Below, piece by piece: positions 23,401-34,492 of a stretch of DNA of 64,000 bases. Source of the stretch: Microstegium vimineum (taxonomy: Eukaryota > Streptophyta > Magnoliopsida > Poales > Poaceae). The stretch lies in assembly GCA_022036555.1 (NCBI GenBank), contig CM039120.1, forward strand, positions 34,435,716 through 34,499,715, read 5' to 3'. Under the pieces are notes generated by a model, which made no database searches, was not told the origin of the DNA, and worked only from the letters and a program-made list of their open reading frames with translations. Each line of letters opens with the position of its first letter. The stretch's first letter is position 1. A program made the translations under genes and the position numbers.

Positions 23401-23900
23401 CAAATGTGGATGATACTCATGTAATGAAATAAATTCTTTATACGATATGGCTAAGTGTTTATATTTTCAGTTTGTTGGATGGTCTTGTATTTTCATTAAA
23501 CTAAATATTTATGGTATTAGTGACTTAATAATTTTGTTGGATGGTCTTGTATTTTCATTAAACTAAATATTTATGGTATTAGTGACTTAATAATTTTTTT
23601 TCTTGCAACACATGTAAGTGTTGCAATAAAGTAAACTAATATGTTGCAATAATCCAAAGTAGTTTGTTGATGGTTTGTGCAAACACATATAAGCGTTGCT
23701 ACAACCCAACATTATGCGTTGCAACTTTGCAACGACTATTAGCATATCTTATCAACAGATAAATAAGTGTTACAATAGATCCTTGTAACGCCACTTTAAG
23801 CAACACATATGAAGATGTGTTGGTATAGATCCTGCCAACGCATATATGGACTTTTAACAACGCATATTTGCGTTGCAAAAGGGGGTGTCATTTTGTAGTG
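20467..23900. mobile_element. Non-autonomous CACTA element (3434 bp) with 3-bp TSD
   Basis: The left end is CACTACAACACAAACCCCC at 20467 and the right end is ...GGGGGTGTCATTTTGTAGTG at 23900. The ends are imperfect inverted repeats. The target duplication gca is present at 20464-20466 and 23901-23903. Subterminal repeats containing gcgttgca or caacgca crowd both ends (20500-20530; about ten over 23600-23880). No transposase coding was found. The interior has a GC-rich segment near 20650-20930 followed by AT-rich sequence with exon-like islands (22450-22690), which may be captured gene fragments. The host is the chromovirus ORF1. Confidence 0.92.
23472..23595. repeat. 62-bp tandem duplication inside the CACTA element
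   Basis: Two adjacent copies, at 23472 and 23534, begin ttgttggatggtcttgtatt and end agtgacttaataatt. They are essentially identical, so the duplication is recent. It lies just inside the right subterminal repeat block. Confidence 0.9.
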
Positions 23901-24390
23901 GCAAAGCTCTAGTGGCACCCATGGCTGGAGTCTCACAGTAGAAAAGCTCCTCTTCATCTCCTGCCAGTGTTGTCCCCTCAGCCTGTGTCCAATCCACAGG
24001 AAAAGCCTGTCCACGGGGAAACACTCCAGGTCAAGCTGCTGCAAGGTCCACGGGAAAACGGGCGATGATATCCTCTGCCCTGTTGGTACCATCCTTAGCA
24101 CAAGCTCCCTTTGTGATGATTGTCCAGCCAGACCATTCTGGCCTTCCTTCCAAAGCTTTTACCTTGACCTGAACATGGACCAGAGAATCCTGACCATACT
24201 GCTGCTTCTGCCAAGAGTACTTGGGCTCCCTGCCCTCGGGATACCCAATGGTGTGCAAAACCCGCCAAAGGATAGTCGGCAGCCCAAAGTACGTCAAGAA
24301 CTTTCGCTTGGTCATCTTCCTTGCCAACGGAAAACGAGGAACTCCTGCTCCTCCGGTTGCCTTCCTGGCGGTCAGGTAGGTGCGAGGCAT

Positions 24391-24927
24391 CTGTAGAAAA
24401 AGGGGTTTCGAACTCTCGTGAGACAGGTATTAAGTTGGTGCATTTTATTAAAAGACGACAATTATAATTTAAGGGGAGGTATGAGACATGGTGCAAGAAT
24501 ATAAACATGATGCATGATCGTAATTACGTTCTCACTCAACTAGAATGACTCGTAAGTCTTATCGTTCTAGTCGGTGGCAAGACGATCCCTCATTACGTAG
24601 TTATTCGTTCTACACGGATACATAGTTAGTATACCTGCAGAAGATTCATTTCAGCCCAAAATAACAAAACCCAATGCAGAAAAATCACCGGGCACCTCCT
24701 GACATGCACGAGTATATATCAGTTAGTTACCAAAACCTTATGCACCAAGCTCGGAAAACCCACCCAGCATTTCATACTTCTCAGATATGTTTGCGTAAAA
24801 GCTCGCATATCCTTAAGTAAACAATATCACTTCCCTAGACCAACGGTTGGAAGGTCTACTCTCACATCTCACAAATAGTTTTTGATGCAGTTTTCGAAAT
24901 TTGTATCATGCTTCTAAAGAATGATAC
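24391..24927. other. Presumed chromovirus leader; no gene seen
   Basis: This is the region upstream of ORF1 on the minus strand. No PBS of the TGGTATCAGAGC kind and no match to the left LTR start (tgacaccctgtgtc) was found. The 5' LTR of the chromovirus is therefore missing or lies elsewhere. Confidence 0.4.
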
Positions 24928-26422
24928 TGTTGACGGTAATTACAAGCTATTTTATCACCATCAACATCCTCATATTCAAAGGAAAACAAGAATAGCATGA
25001 ACATAATTTACCCAATAACTGGCTCCACATGTCCCATGACTATTTGATGCAGGTAATCACAAATGGGGTCTTTTGGGAGCCAGTGGGCCCACTTAGGGGG
25101 TCAGCCGACCACCCTATGGACCCCCTTGGCATCCTTAGCCCCCATGATCCATGTAACACCCTCAAGAATACTCTCTACCCTTGGATCCAAGTATATTCAC
25201 CTCTCAATGGTCCAGATTCACAGCACAAGGATCCATAGGCCCAACATGACATATTTCCAAGTATGGCAAATGTGCACAAGGCATACACCATCATGATGGG
25301 CATTACGTCTAGAAGCCACCTGCGAAAGATGAGCCCATTTGGCCACAAAAGGCATTCGGCCGAATGCCTAGGTGGGGCCAGAGACCACCCACAGCCCCCC
25401 TGACCAGTGGGGTCAGCTTCTAGAAGAAAAGTGGCAGGGCCCACCTGCCATAGGGTTCGGTCGAATCACCATATGGTGGTTCCAGCTCCCCACCGACTTC
25501 CTGCATGCCGCCATGCATCCACTTGATCTCCTCCGTTGATTTAAGATGGTTACAATGACGGTTTCATCCTACGGTGGCTGATGGAGGTGGCGCGGATCGC
25601 TGACGTGGCACCGGAGTAGCCCCTACTCCACCTCTAGCTATAAATAGACCCCCTAGGCCCTCACTCTCACTCATGCCTCATTGGAGAAACTGCTCCTTAG
25701 TAGTAGTGCTATGCTAGTTGGAGGAGAGTGAGGGAAGTCTTCTGGAGAAAGCTCCGGATCTGTCGGGAATCTTCTCCGGAGCTCTACCTCAGCGGATGCA
25801 ATCCTCTTGTAAGTTCAGCACTTGTAAGTGATACATCCGAGTTCTTTATAGCAATTAATATTCTAAATCTGGTTTAGCTGTTATACACCTTTTCACGCTT
25901 GTTCATCGCTTTACTTTAAGTAGAGTTCTTTAGCCTTAACGTAGGGTTAAAGTAGTAAGAATAGTATAGACGTGGTGTCTAGACTAGATCTTGCCTTTGT
26001 AAACCGCTTATCACACGGATTGTTTGTGGATGCTAGTAGAAGGTGACAACTCTATCTAGTATTTGTATTCCACCACGTGTGTCAGATAAGTTCTTAAAAG
26101 GTAAGACCTCAATACAACATGATGGCGCGGTCCGGTTAGAGTTTTGCCCTCTTTCTGATCTATCCCATCGCCTCCTGCAAGAGAAGGGCTGATAAAGCCA
26201 GTATAACCAGCTTTGCCTTGTTAGATACCTTTGCTACATAGAACCTCTCAACCCAGTTATCATAGTCTCCCTTGATTCATCATAGTACATATCTTTAATC
26301 CTAGTTAGATCACTAAAAATCCCTGAGGAAAATACGATATCAGGAATACTCCCGGTGAAGTGCTACATCGGTATAATCTGTGCGCTTGCAGATTTATCCA
26401 ATAGTCATAAGAAATACCAACA
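24928..26422 (+). mobile_element. Athila-like LTR, plus orientation (about 1.5 kb)
   Basis: It begins tgttgacggtaattac and ends ataccaaca, a TGTTG...CAACA pair. A TATA box (ctataaatag) lies at about 25639. The U5 end contains gctacatcggtataatctg and gtgcgcttgcaga (26360-26392). The Athila-like LTRs at 34613 and 52095 carry the same motif in the other orientation. The flanks (gatac / acggg) do not form a target duplication, so one junction is rearranged. No adjoining PBS or polypurine tract was found. Confidence 0.55.
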
Positions 26423-26454
26423 ACGGGACGCTTGCTGCGGTTATCGCCTCCCGC

Positions 26455-26580
26455 CATTATTACTGTGTCAGTTAGGGTTTGCCTCTGGATTGGTTTCGAC
26501 AGAAAGGGCGAAGACGAAGGCGAGAGTGTTTGACTGGAACTGTTGACAGGGGTGGAAGAAGGAAGGTTTATTTATAGGCC
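26455..26580 (-). promoter_or_regulatory. Promoter and start of a PMD-type gene, truncated after the start
   Basis: On the minus strand a TATA box (tataaataa, plus 26568-26576) is followed about 110 bases later by an ATG (26457) opening MAGGDNRSKRPVVG. The layout copies the PMD gene start in the Tat-like element (TATA at 39244, ATG at 39409, short first exon). Coding is cut off at about 26422 by the LTR. Confidence 0.4.
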
Positions 26581-26860
26581 GAGTAAGAATCCCAAACGGC
26601 AGACTAGGGTTTTCCCTCTCAAGTGGGCCGTTACCGGAATGGGCCAGGTTCGGATATATCAAAGGTCGCTCGGCTATATCCCTAAACCGAAAATGATCGG
26701 CTATCTGAAAGCCAGAGGTGAATCGGCTATGCTGTGATCAGGAAGAATGACAGAGCCGATTATACTATCATACAGGTAAGAATATATAAGAGGCAAGACA
26801 GTAATGAACATCTAATTAGAAACAAAATGTGCAATGCTTGGCCTATTACAAACCGAATTC

Positions 26861-27938
26861 CTATTGGTTCAATAGCTGACTAATGGCGTCTAAGGCTTCA
26901 TTCTTGATTTGGTTGACCTAGTCCAGGACCTTCTGGTATGCATCTTTAGAGATGGATGCTAGACAGCTTTGCCTTGAGTTGCTAGTCTTCTTTAAGGACA
27001 ACAGAAAGCTTTGATGAAGCAACTCCCATGGAATTTGGCAAGTCTTGCATCTTATATTTGTGAGATTGGATTTTGGCGTTTAAATCGGCTAATTGAGCCT
27101 CTAGCCTAATCTTTTCATCCTCCATGGTCTTCAGCTCCGACTCTAGAGTTGCCAGTAAATTTCTAGCAGTATGAATTTGGGAATGCAGGACTCTAGCTTC
27201 TTGTTTCTTCAGAGATCTGTTATCTTGCAGGACAACTCTGGAAGCTATGTTTTTATTGGCTCTTTTCACCACAGCAAAGTGATCATCAAGATGAGCTGCA
27301 GATTCCGAACAAGCCTTGATGGCAGATGGAAGATCTTGATTGATGAGCTCAAGGATATCCTTTATCTGATCTGAATCTTGGACCAAGATATTGATGTCTT
27401 TATTTAGCAAATTAGCTATATCCTGCAGCCGGGCTTGATTTTCTGCTGATAAAGTTTGCTGGGAGGTGGCTTCTTCACCCTTTTCACTGATGAAGTCATC
27501 AACAGTGAAGGAGTAGCTGGTGGTTGGTTTGGTAGCGTCATTGAGAGAGGGAGTGTTAGCCGATTGGGTAAAAGTTGCTGAGAAGATGATTTAAGGTAGT
27601 ATATTACCTGCTGAGTTGATTGAGCCTCAAGATGTGTTGTGCCTTGGCCTGGTTGACTTGACTGAGTGCCCTGAGGAGGTGAATCTGGAGCCGGACTAGA
27701 AGAATGTTCTCCTGCTAAATTGTCTAAAATTTTATCTGTTTCCAACAATACAGATGCATGAGCAAGAATTGGATGACATATAAAAGAGGAAGGTGGCTAG
27801 CCGAATAATATTACCAATGCGCTCGGCAGTTTCTTGAGCATCAGTGCTTTCGACTTCATTAGTTTTAGTGTCATCAGTTTCATGAACTTCTGCCGATGGT
27901 TGGATTTCTGCATCTTCAGTAGAATGGTGGTTGCCTTT
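26861..27938 (-). pseudogene. 3' part of a PMD-type gene (spliced, coiled-coil C-terminus)
   Basis: Three exons on minus, about 27938-27815, 27735-27608 and 27577-26861, are separated by short GT-AG introns. The last exon encodes a long coiled coil (MEDEKIRLEAQLADLNAKIQ) and ends NQIKNEALDAISQLLNQ-stop. This parallels the end of the PMD gene at 42126-42869 (IDEIEQICLRAISVIQSLL). The conserved lead-in (SFTVDDFISEKGEE; LVQDSDQIKD) also matches. There is a frame change at the second junction and a stop near 26903. The plant mobile domain itself is missing, so the piece is 5'-truncated. It abuts the end of an Athila-like pol on the same strand. Confidence 0.6.
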
Positions 27939-27940
27939 AA

Positions 27941-30328
27941 GGTAAAATACTAAAGTAAATTTCATCTACTACCTGAGGTGGTCTAGAAGGTTCTAGAAAA
28001 AGTTTGAGATGGTGACCGTTTACCTTGAATAATGTACCTTCGTGTGATTGTAGAGTCACCGCTCCATGTGATGATGTATTTACCACCGTGAATGGTCCTT
28101 CCCACTTGCTTCTTAGCTTTTCGAATCCGAATAACTTGACCCTGGAATTAAAAAGAAATACCTTATCTCCAGGTGCGAACTCCTTCTTGATCCTCTTGTC
28201 ATGCCACCTTTCGATTCTTTATAGATCTTTGAATTGTGATAAGTTTTTTCTCTCCATTCTTCTAACTCTGATAGTTGCATTTTTCCTTTCTCTCCAGTAG
28301 CTTCAAAATCCATATTCCAATGTTTGATAGCCCAGTGAGCCTTGTGCTCTAATTCTACCGGTAAATGGCAAGTCTTCCCGTACACCAATTGGTATGGTGA
28401 CATGCCCAAGGGTTCTTGTATGCAGTTCGGTAAGCCCATAGTGCTTCGGGTATCTACTGTCTTCTGTAGAATATTTTTTATCTGCTTATTGGATGTTCCT
28501 GCTTGGCCACTTGTTTGAGGATGGTATGGAGTAGCGACATTGTGATAGATCCTGTGACTTGTATGATATAAGTGAAACTTCTTGTCCGTGAAATGTGTTC
28601 CTCCATCACTTATCACTATCATTGGAGTTCTGAATCTTGGAAATATTATCTCCTCGAACATATTTCTAGAATGTTTTGAATCGGCTGACTTGCATGGCAT
28701 GGCTTCTACCCACTTGGATACATAGTCCACTGCCACCAAGATGTACTCGCAGTTCCTTGACTTCACAAATGGTCCCAAGTAATCGATTCCCCAGACATCA
28801 AAGGGCTCTACCTGGAGGTTGTTGGTGAGTGGCATGGCATCTCTTGAGTTGATGTTCCCGTTCCTTTGACATGATCCACATCTTCGGATGAAATCTTTGG
28901 TGTCTTCATACATGGTTAGCCAAAAGAATCTGCTCTGCCAAATTTTTGCATGAGTGCGGAATACTCCCATAATGCCCTCCATATGGTGCCGAATGGCATT
29001 TCTGAATGATTTGGATGCCTTCCTCCGCCGGTACACATCTTCTGAGCAAGCCATCTGCGCAAAGTCTGAAGAGGTATGGTGGATCCCATATGTGGAGACG
29101 ACTTTCATATATAAGCCTTCTTTTATTTTCCCCTAGTGATCCATAACCTGCAACCATAAAGTTGACAATATTTGCGTACCAATGGTCTGATTTTGTTACC
29201 TTGAATAGCATGTCGTCCCTTAATGAGACATTGATAGGTAGTTTCTGCGAATTCTCAAAATATATTCTAGACAAGTGATCAGCAACAGGATTTCTACTCT
29301 TTTTCTATCCTTTATATCCAAAACAAATTCTTAGTGAGCAAATATTTTAAAGCAGTATGATCAGTGTAAACAATTACTTTTGCTCCAACTAAGTAAGATC
29401 TAAATTTATCTATAGCATAAACAATAGCTAGGAGCTCTTTTTAGCAGTTGCATAATTAAGTTGTGCCCTTGACATTGTTTTGCTAGCATAAGCAATTGCA
29501 TGATGCTTTTTATCTTTAGTTTGTCCCAAAACTGCCCCCACAGCATAGTCATTAGCATCACACATAATTTCAAAAGGTAAAGACCAATCAGGGGGTTGTA
29601 TGATTGGTGCAGAGATGAGTGCTTCTTTAAGGATATTAAAAGATTTTAAGCATGCTTCATCAAATTCAAAAGGAGCATCTTTAGCTAAGAGACTAGTCAG
29701 TGGTCTAGCAATATGAGAAAAATCTCTTATAAAGTGATGATAAAAACCACAGTGACCAAGAAAGCTTCAGATTCCTTTTATGTTTACAGGTGGAGGTAGT
29801 TGTTCAATAACTTCAATTTTATCTTTATCTACCTCTATACCTCTTTCAGACACTAAGTGTGCTAGCACTATTCCTTCTCTAACCATAGAATGACATTTTT
29901 CCCAATTAAGGACTAAGTGCTTTTCTTCACATCTTTGCAAAACCTTATCTAAATTTTCAAGGCAATCATCAAAAGTTTTTCCATAAACAAAAAAATCATC
30001 CATGAAAACTTCCATGATTTCTTCAATCATATCAGAAAATATAAACATCATGCATCTTTGAAAAGAAGTAGGAGCATTACATAATCCAAAAGACATTCTA
30101 TGATAGGCATAGGTTTCATATGGACATGTTAAAGTGGTTTTGCTTTGATCATCGGGATAAATAGAAATTTGGTGGTATCCAGAGTAACCATCAAGAAAAC
30201 AAAAGAACAAATAGTTAGCCAAACGCTCTAACATTTCATCAATGAAGGGTAGCAGAAAGTGATCTTTCTTTGTGGCTTTATTTAATTTTCTATAGTCTAT
30301 GCACATACCTCAACCCGTGACAGTTCTC
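27941..30328 (-). pseudogene. Athila-like pol fragment (RT, RNase H, integrase), decayed
   Basis: Reverse transcriptase occupies 30328-29767 (MCIDYRKLNKATKKDHFLLP, EVFMDDFFVYG). RNase H remnants are at 29760-29280. Integrase spans 29274-27941: the H2C2 zinc region (CGSCQRNGNINSRD), first Asp in DVWGIDYLGPF, second Asp in VISDGGTHF. The third catalytic residue is lost: YHPQTSGQAG where Glu is expected. The C-terminal part ends LFKVNGHHLKLFLEPSRPP. There is a TGA near 30318, frame changes and several stops. The 5' edge at about 30328 is an abrupt junction with a plus-strand Ty3 element; gag and protease are absent. Confidence 0.85.
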
Positions 30329-30332
30329 TATT

Positions 30333-33300
30333 GTGCCTATGCAAGCTTGTAATATTCTGCTAGGTAGACCTTGTCAATTTGATATGGATTCTATGCATCA
30401 TGGTAGAGCAAATCAGTATTCTTTTCTATACCATGATAGAAAAATTGTGTTGCATCCTATGTCTCCTGAAGCTATTATGCATGATGATGTTGCTAAATCT
30501 GCAAAGGCTAAAAGTGAGAACAATAAAAATGCCAAATCTGTTGTTGATAAGAAAGCTGAGATTAAATTGAATGTGAATTTTTTGCTTGCTACTAAATCTG
30601 ATGCATCCACTTCTGTTGCTTATGCTTTAATATGCAAAGATGCATTAATTTCCATTGACGATATGCAGCATTCCTTGCCTCCTGTTGTAGCTAACGTTTT
30701 GTAGGAGTTTTCTGATGTGTTCCCAAGTGAAATACCACCAGGGCTGCCACCACTTTGAGGCATTGAGCACCAAATCGACCTGATTCCCGGTGCCTCGTTG
30801 CCCAACCGTGCACCATATAGGACCAATCCTGAAGAAACAAAGGAGATTCAGCGTCAAGTGCAAGAACTACACGACAAAGGTTACATACGTGAGTCTCTTA
30901 GTCCATGTGTTGTTCCGATTATTTTAGTACATAAGAAAGATGGATCATGGCGTATGTGTGTGGATTGTCAATCTATTAATAATATTACTATTTGATATCG
31001 TCATCCTATTCCACGCTTAGATGACATGCTAGATGAATTGAGCGGTGCTATTGTGTTTTCCAAAGTTGATTTGCGTAGTGGTTACCACCAGATTCGCATG
31101 AAATTAGGAGATGAATAGAAAACTACTTTCAAAACTAAGTTCGGTTTGTATGAGTGGTTAGTCATGCCTTTTGGGTTAACTAATGCACCTAGTACCTTCA
31201 TGAGATTGATGAACGAGCTTTTATGTGTTTTCATTGGAAGATTTGTTGTTGTTTATTTTGATAATATATTGATTTATAGCAAGTCTATGGAAGAACATCT
31301 TGACCACTTATGTGCTATTTTTAAGGCTCTACGAGAGGCACAATTATTTGGTAACCTTGACAAGTGCACCTTTTGCACAGATCGTGTTTCTTTTCTTGGC
31401 TATGTTGTTACTCCGCAGGAAATTGAGGTTGATAAAGCCAAAGTGGAAGCTATAAAGGGGTGGTCAATACCAAAGACTATCACCCAAGTGAGGAGTTTTC
31501 TAGGACTTGTTGGGTTCTATCGTCGATTTGTGCAGAACTTCAGCACCATTGCTGCACCATTGAATGAGCTTACAAAGAAGGGAGTATCCTTTTCTTGGGG
31601 AACCACACAAGAGAATGCCTTCAAGGTGTTGAAAGATAAGTTGATACATACACCTCTTCTCCAACTTCTTGATTTTAATAAGACTTTTGAACTTGAATGT
31701 GATGCTAGTGGAATTGGATTGGGTGGTGTTTTGTTACAAGAAGGAAAACTCATTGAATATTTTAGTGAGAAACTAAGTGGACCTGTTCTGAATTATTCTA
31801 CTTATGATAAGGAATTGTATGCTCTTGTGCGGACATTAGAAACATGGCAACATTATTTGTGGCCCAAAGAATTTGTTATTCATTCTGATCATGAATCATT
31901 AAAGCATATTCGTAGTCAAGCAAAACTGAACTGTAGACATGCTAAGTGGGTTGAATTTATTGAATCTTTTCCTTATGTCATTAAGCACAAGAAAGGGAAA
32001 GAGAATATCATTGTTAATGCTTTGTCTAGGAGATATACTTATTAACACAACTTGACTATAAGATCTTTGGTTTGGAAACAATTAAACAACAATATGTACA
32101 TGTTAATGATTTTAAAGAAGTATTGCTGCAATGTAAAGATGGAAAAGCATGGAATAAATTTTTTCTAAATGATGGCTTTGTGTTTAGAGCTAACAAGCTA
32201 TGTATTCCAGCTAGCTCTATTCGTTTGTTGTTGCTTCAGGAAGCGTATGGAGGTGGCTTGATGGGACATTTTGGAGCCAAGAAGACCGAGGACATACTTG
32301 CTGGTCATTTCTTTTGGCCAAATATGAGGCGAAATGTGGAGAGATTTGTTGCTCGCTGCACAACTTGTCAAAAGGCAGTCACGATTAAATCCACATGGTC
32401 TGTATATGCCTCTACCTGTTCCTAATGCACCTTGGGAAGATATTTCTATGGATTTTGTTTTGGGATTGCCAAGGACTAGGAAGGGCCGTGATAGTGTTTT
32501 TGTGGTTGTGGATAGATTTTCTAAGATGGCACACTTTATACCTTGTCATAAAAATTATGATGCTACACATATTGCTGATTTGTTCTTTCGCGAAGTTGTT
32601 CGTTTGCATGGTGTACCAAATACAATTGTTTCTGATCGAGATGCTAAATTTCTTAGCCATTTTTGGAGAACTTTATGGGCTAAATTGGGGACTAAGTTTT
32701 TATTTTCTAACACATGCCATGCCCAAATTGATGGTCAAACTAAAGTTGTGAATAGAACTTTGTCTACTATGTTAAGGACTGTTTTAAAGAAGAATATTAA
32801 GTTGTGGGAAGATTGTTTGCCTCATATTGAGTTTGCTTATAATAGTTCATTGCATTATACTACCAAGATGTGCTCATTTGAGCTTGTTTATGGCTTGTTA
32901 CCATGTGCTCCTATTGATTTAATGCCTCTACCAACTTCTGAAAAATTGAATTTTGATGTTAAGCAACGTGCTGAGTTGATGTTAAAATTGCATGAAACAA
33001 CTAAAGACAACATAGAGCGCATGAATGCTAAGTATAAGCTTGTTGGTGATAAAGGTAGAAAGAAATTGATTTTTGAACCTGGTGATTTGGTTTGGTTGCA
33101 TTTGAGAAAGGATAGGTTTCCTAAATTAAGAAAATATAAATTGCTACCTAGGGCTGATGGACCATTTAAAGTTCTAAAACGAGTTAATGAGAATGCATAT
33201 AAGCTTGATCTTTCTATAGCTTTTGGGGTTAGTCCCATATTTAACATTGCAGATTTGAAGCCATATTTGGGGGAGGAAGACGAGCTTGAGTTGAGGATGA

Positions 33301-33555
33301 CTCAAATGCAAGAAAGGGAGGATGATGAGGACATCAACACTACACCAACACCATCTCCAGCAACATTGGTCCTATTACTCGTGCTCGTGCCCGTGAACTC
33401 AACCATCAAGTAAGTTCATTCTCAAACTCTTGTCCATTATATTTAGACAATGGAGACACGTGTACTCTTGTTTTGCTTAGGAACAATGGAGAGGATCAGC
33501 AGGACAAAGGATGGGCGCTAGCTGGATTTGGACTGCAGGACAGCACCAACTTGTG
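30333..33555 (+). pseudogene. Ty3 pol (protease end, RT, RNase H, integrase), decayed
   Basis: The sequence opens inside the protease region (ACNILLGRPCQFDMDSMHH). RT follows from 30705, and RNase H at 31680-32045 (LECDASGIGLGG, VIHSDHESLKHI). Integrase is at 32200-33250 (H2C2 zinc region CTTCQKA; ISMDFVLGLPRTRKG; IVSDRDAKF). The end is the Glu/Asp-rich tail near 33300, with a stop at 33553. Stops lie at 30702, 30755, 30994, 31117 and 32045; frameshifts near 32370 and 33350. The RT active site reads VVYFDNILIYS (second Asp to Asn). The integrase third acidic residue is Lys (DGQTKVVNRT). No chromodomain was recognised. Confidence 0.9.
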
Positions 33556-34240
33556 ATGGATGCCATGACTTCATACCGACTCCGATTGGGACGTTCTTGC
33601 ACTTTTTGGAAAGCTTATAAAGTCTACTTTCCAACAGATCCAGAACCAATGCTATATCTTATCAGACACGTCCAGAGTAGTCGTTTTTGTACCGAGTCCT
33701 TTTCTGTCCAACGGTACCGCGTCACCTTATTTTGGGCTGATGGCCCATGTATCATGTTGGGTCCATTAGGGATGCGTCCTAGGGTTGGAGAATGACCCCA
33801 ACACCCTTGTGGTCATCCTCCCAACTCCTTATAAGTCTTTAGAGCCGCCACAAACATATTAGGTTTTGTTTCGTTGAGTTAGCTATTGCTACCGCCTTTT
33901 AGCGCGCGTGTTGGATCAACCGTCCATCTGATTGTCATCAGAACCTCACCATATTGTGTTCTCAGATTGAAACCTTCATATTCATCTTGCTATTGAGTGC
34001 TTGTTCGTCTTGTTCTTGCTAGTTCTTTGATTGCTTGCAGGATGGGAGCCCTAGTGGCTGGTTGTCGCGCCGCAAGATCACGGCAACCATCGGCAATGGT
34101 GTATCAATTGCTAAGGTGCAGCGTCATTGGACGGTTGTAGTCGAGCCGTGAACGTCATCTCCATCCACCAATCAAGTTATCCACCATCTCTCATCAAAAG
34201 ATCAGACAGTGAACCCTACGGGTCGTCATCAACCCCACTT
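33556..34240 (+). mobile_element. Probable 3' LTR of the plus-strand Ty3 element
   Basis: The region after the pol stop has LTR-like content: a TATA-like ccttataagtcttt at about 33828, then ttgattgcttgcaggatggg and a terminal gaaccctacgggtcgtcatc (34210-34230). The start may overlap the stop codon (cttgtgatggatg). Exact ends and a target duplication were not established. No coding. Confidence 0.5.
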
Positions 34241-34492
34241 TGCTACGGTGTCTGTGGGATCCTCCGTGAGTATTTTGGCAGGTGTTTCTCTGCGTGATTT
34301 ATTCGATATCTTTTCTGATTTACTTCTCTTTTATTCTCTTTTCTGGAATAGTCCCTGGAAAATAATGAAACACCAAAACTTGTGGAATTTATTAGATAAA
34401 GCCCTATATTTCTAGATTTTATATTTAATTGATCCATTTATTCTATTTATAATTGTATTAAAAGTTGACGCTAATGACCATCAACACACTCC
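34241..34492 (-). mobile_element. U3 fragment of an Athila-like LTR
   Basis: The plus-strand end ...gacgctaatgaccatcaaca at 34492 resembles the end of the Athila-like LTR at 53643 (...aaggaccatcaaca). Upstream similarities include aaacaccaaaacttgtggaat, compared with cattcaccaaaactggtgg. It is probably the 5' LTR end of the element whose pol lies at 30328-27941. The copia gag coding resumes immediately at 34493 (cactc). Confidence 0.55.

Larger units (their letters stand above)
19136..24390 (-). pseudogene. Chromovirus ORF1 with histone H3-tail-like N-terminus, split by two insertions
   Basis: The start at 24390 gives MPRTYLTARKATGG...VPRFPLARK, closely following the H3 N-terminal pattern. 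The body (24330-24031) is Trp/Tyr-rich (YPEGREPKYSWQKQQYGQDS) and of unknown function; it shifts frame near 24035. After the CACTA insertion (20467-23900) the sequence resumes at 20466-20289 as coiled-coil coding. After the solo LTR (19480-20288) it continues to 19136 with the coiled coil VAELEGHLNEQQEYINNL and an acidic tail (DTDGEHSHSDDD). One in-frame stop lies near 19450. The gene sits upstream of gag-pol on the same strand. Its role is not established. The H3 resemblance suggests binding of a chromatin reader or writer, which is an inference. Confidence 0.65.

Noticed and set aside
24300..24390. A histone H3 gene fragment
   Set aside because: The resemblance stops after about 25 residues, no histone fold follows, and the frame continues as the retroelement ORF1.
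24923..26427. Complete solo Athila-like LTR with target duplication
   Set aside because: Flanking bases gatac and acggg do not match, so a clean solo insertion is not supported.
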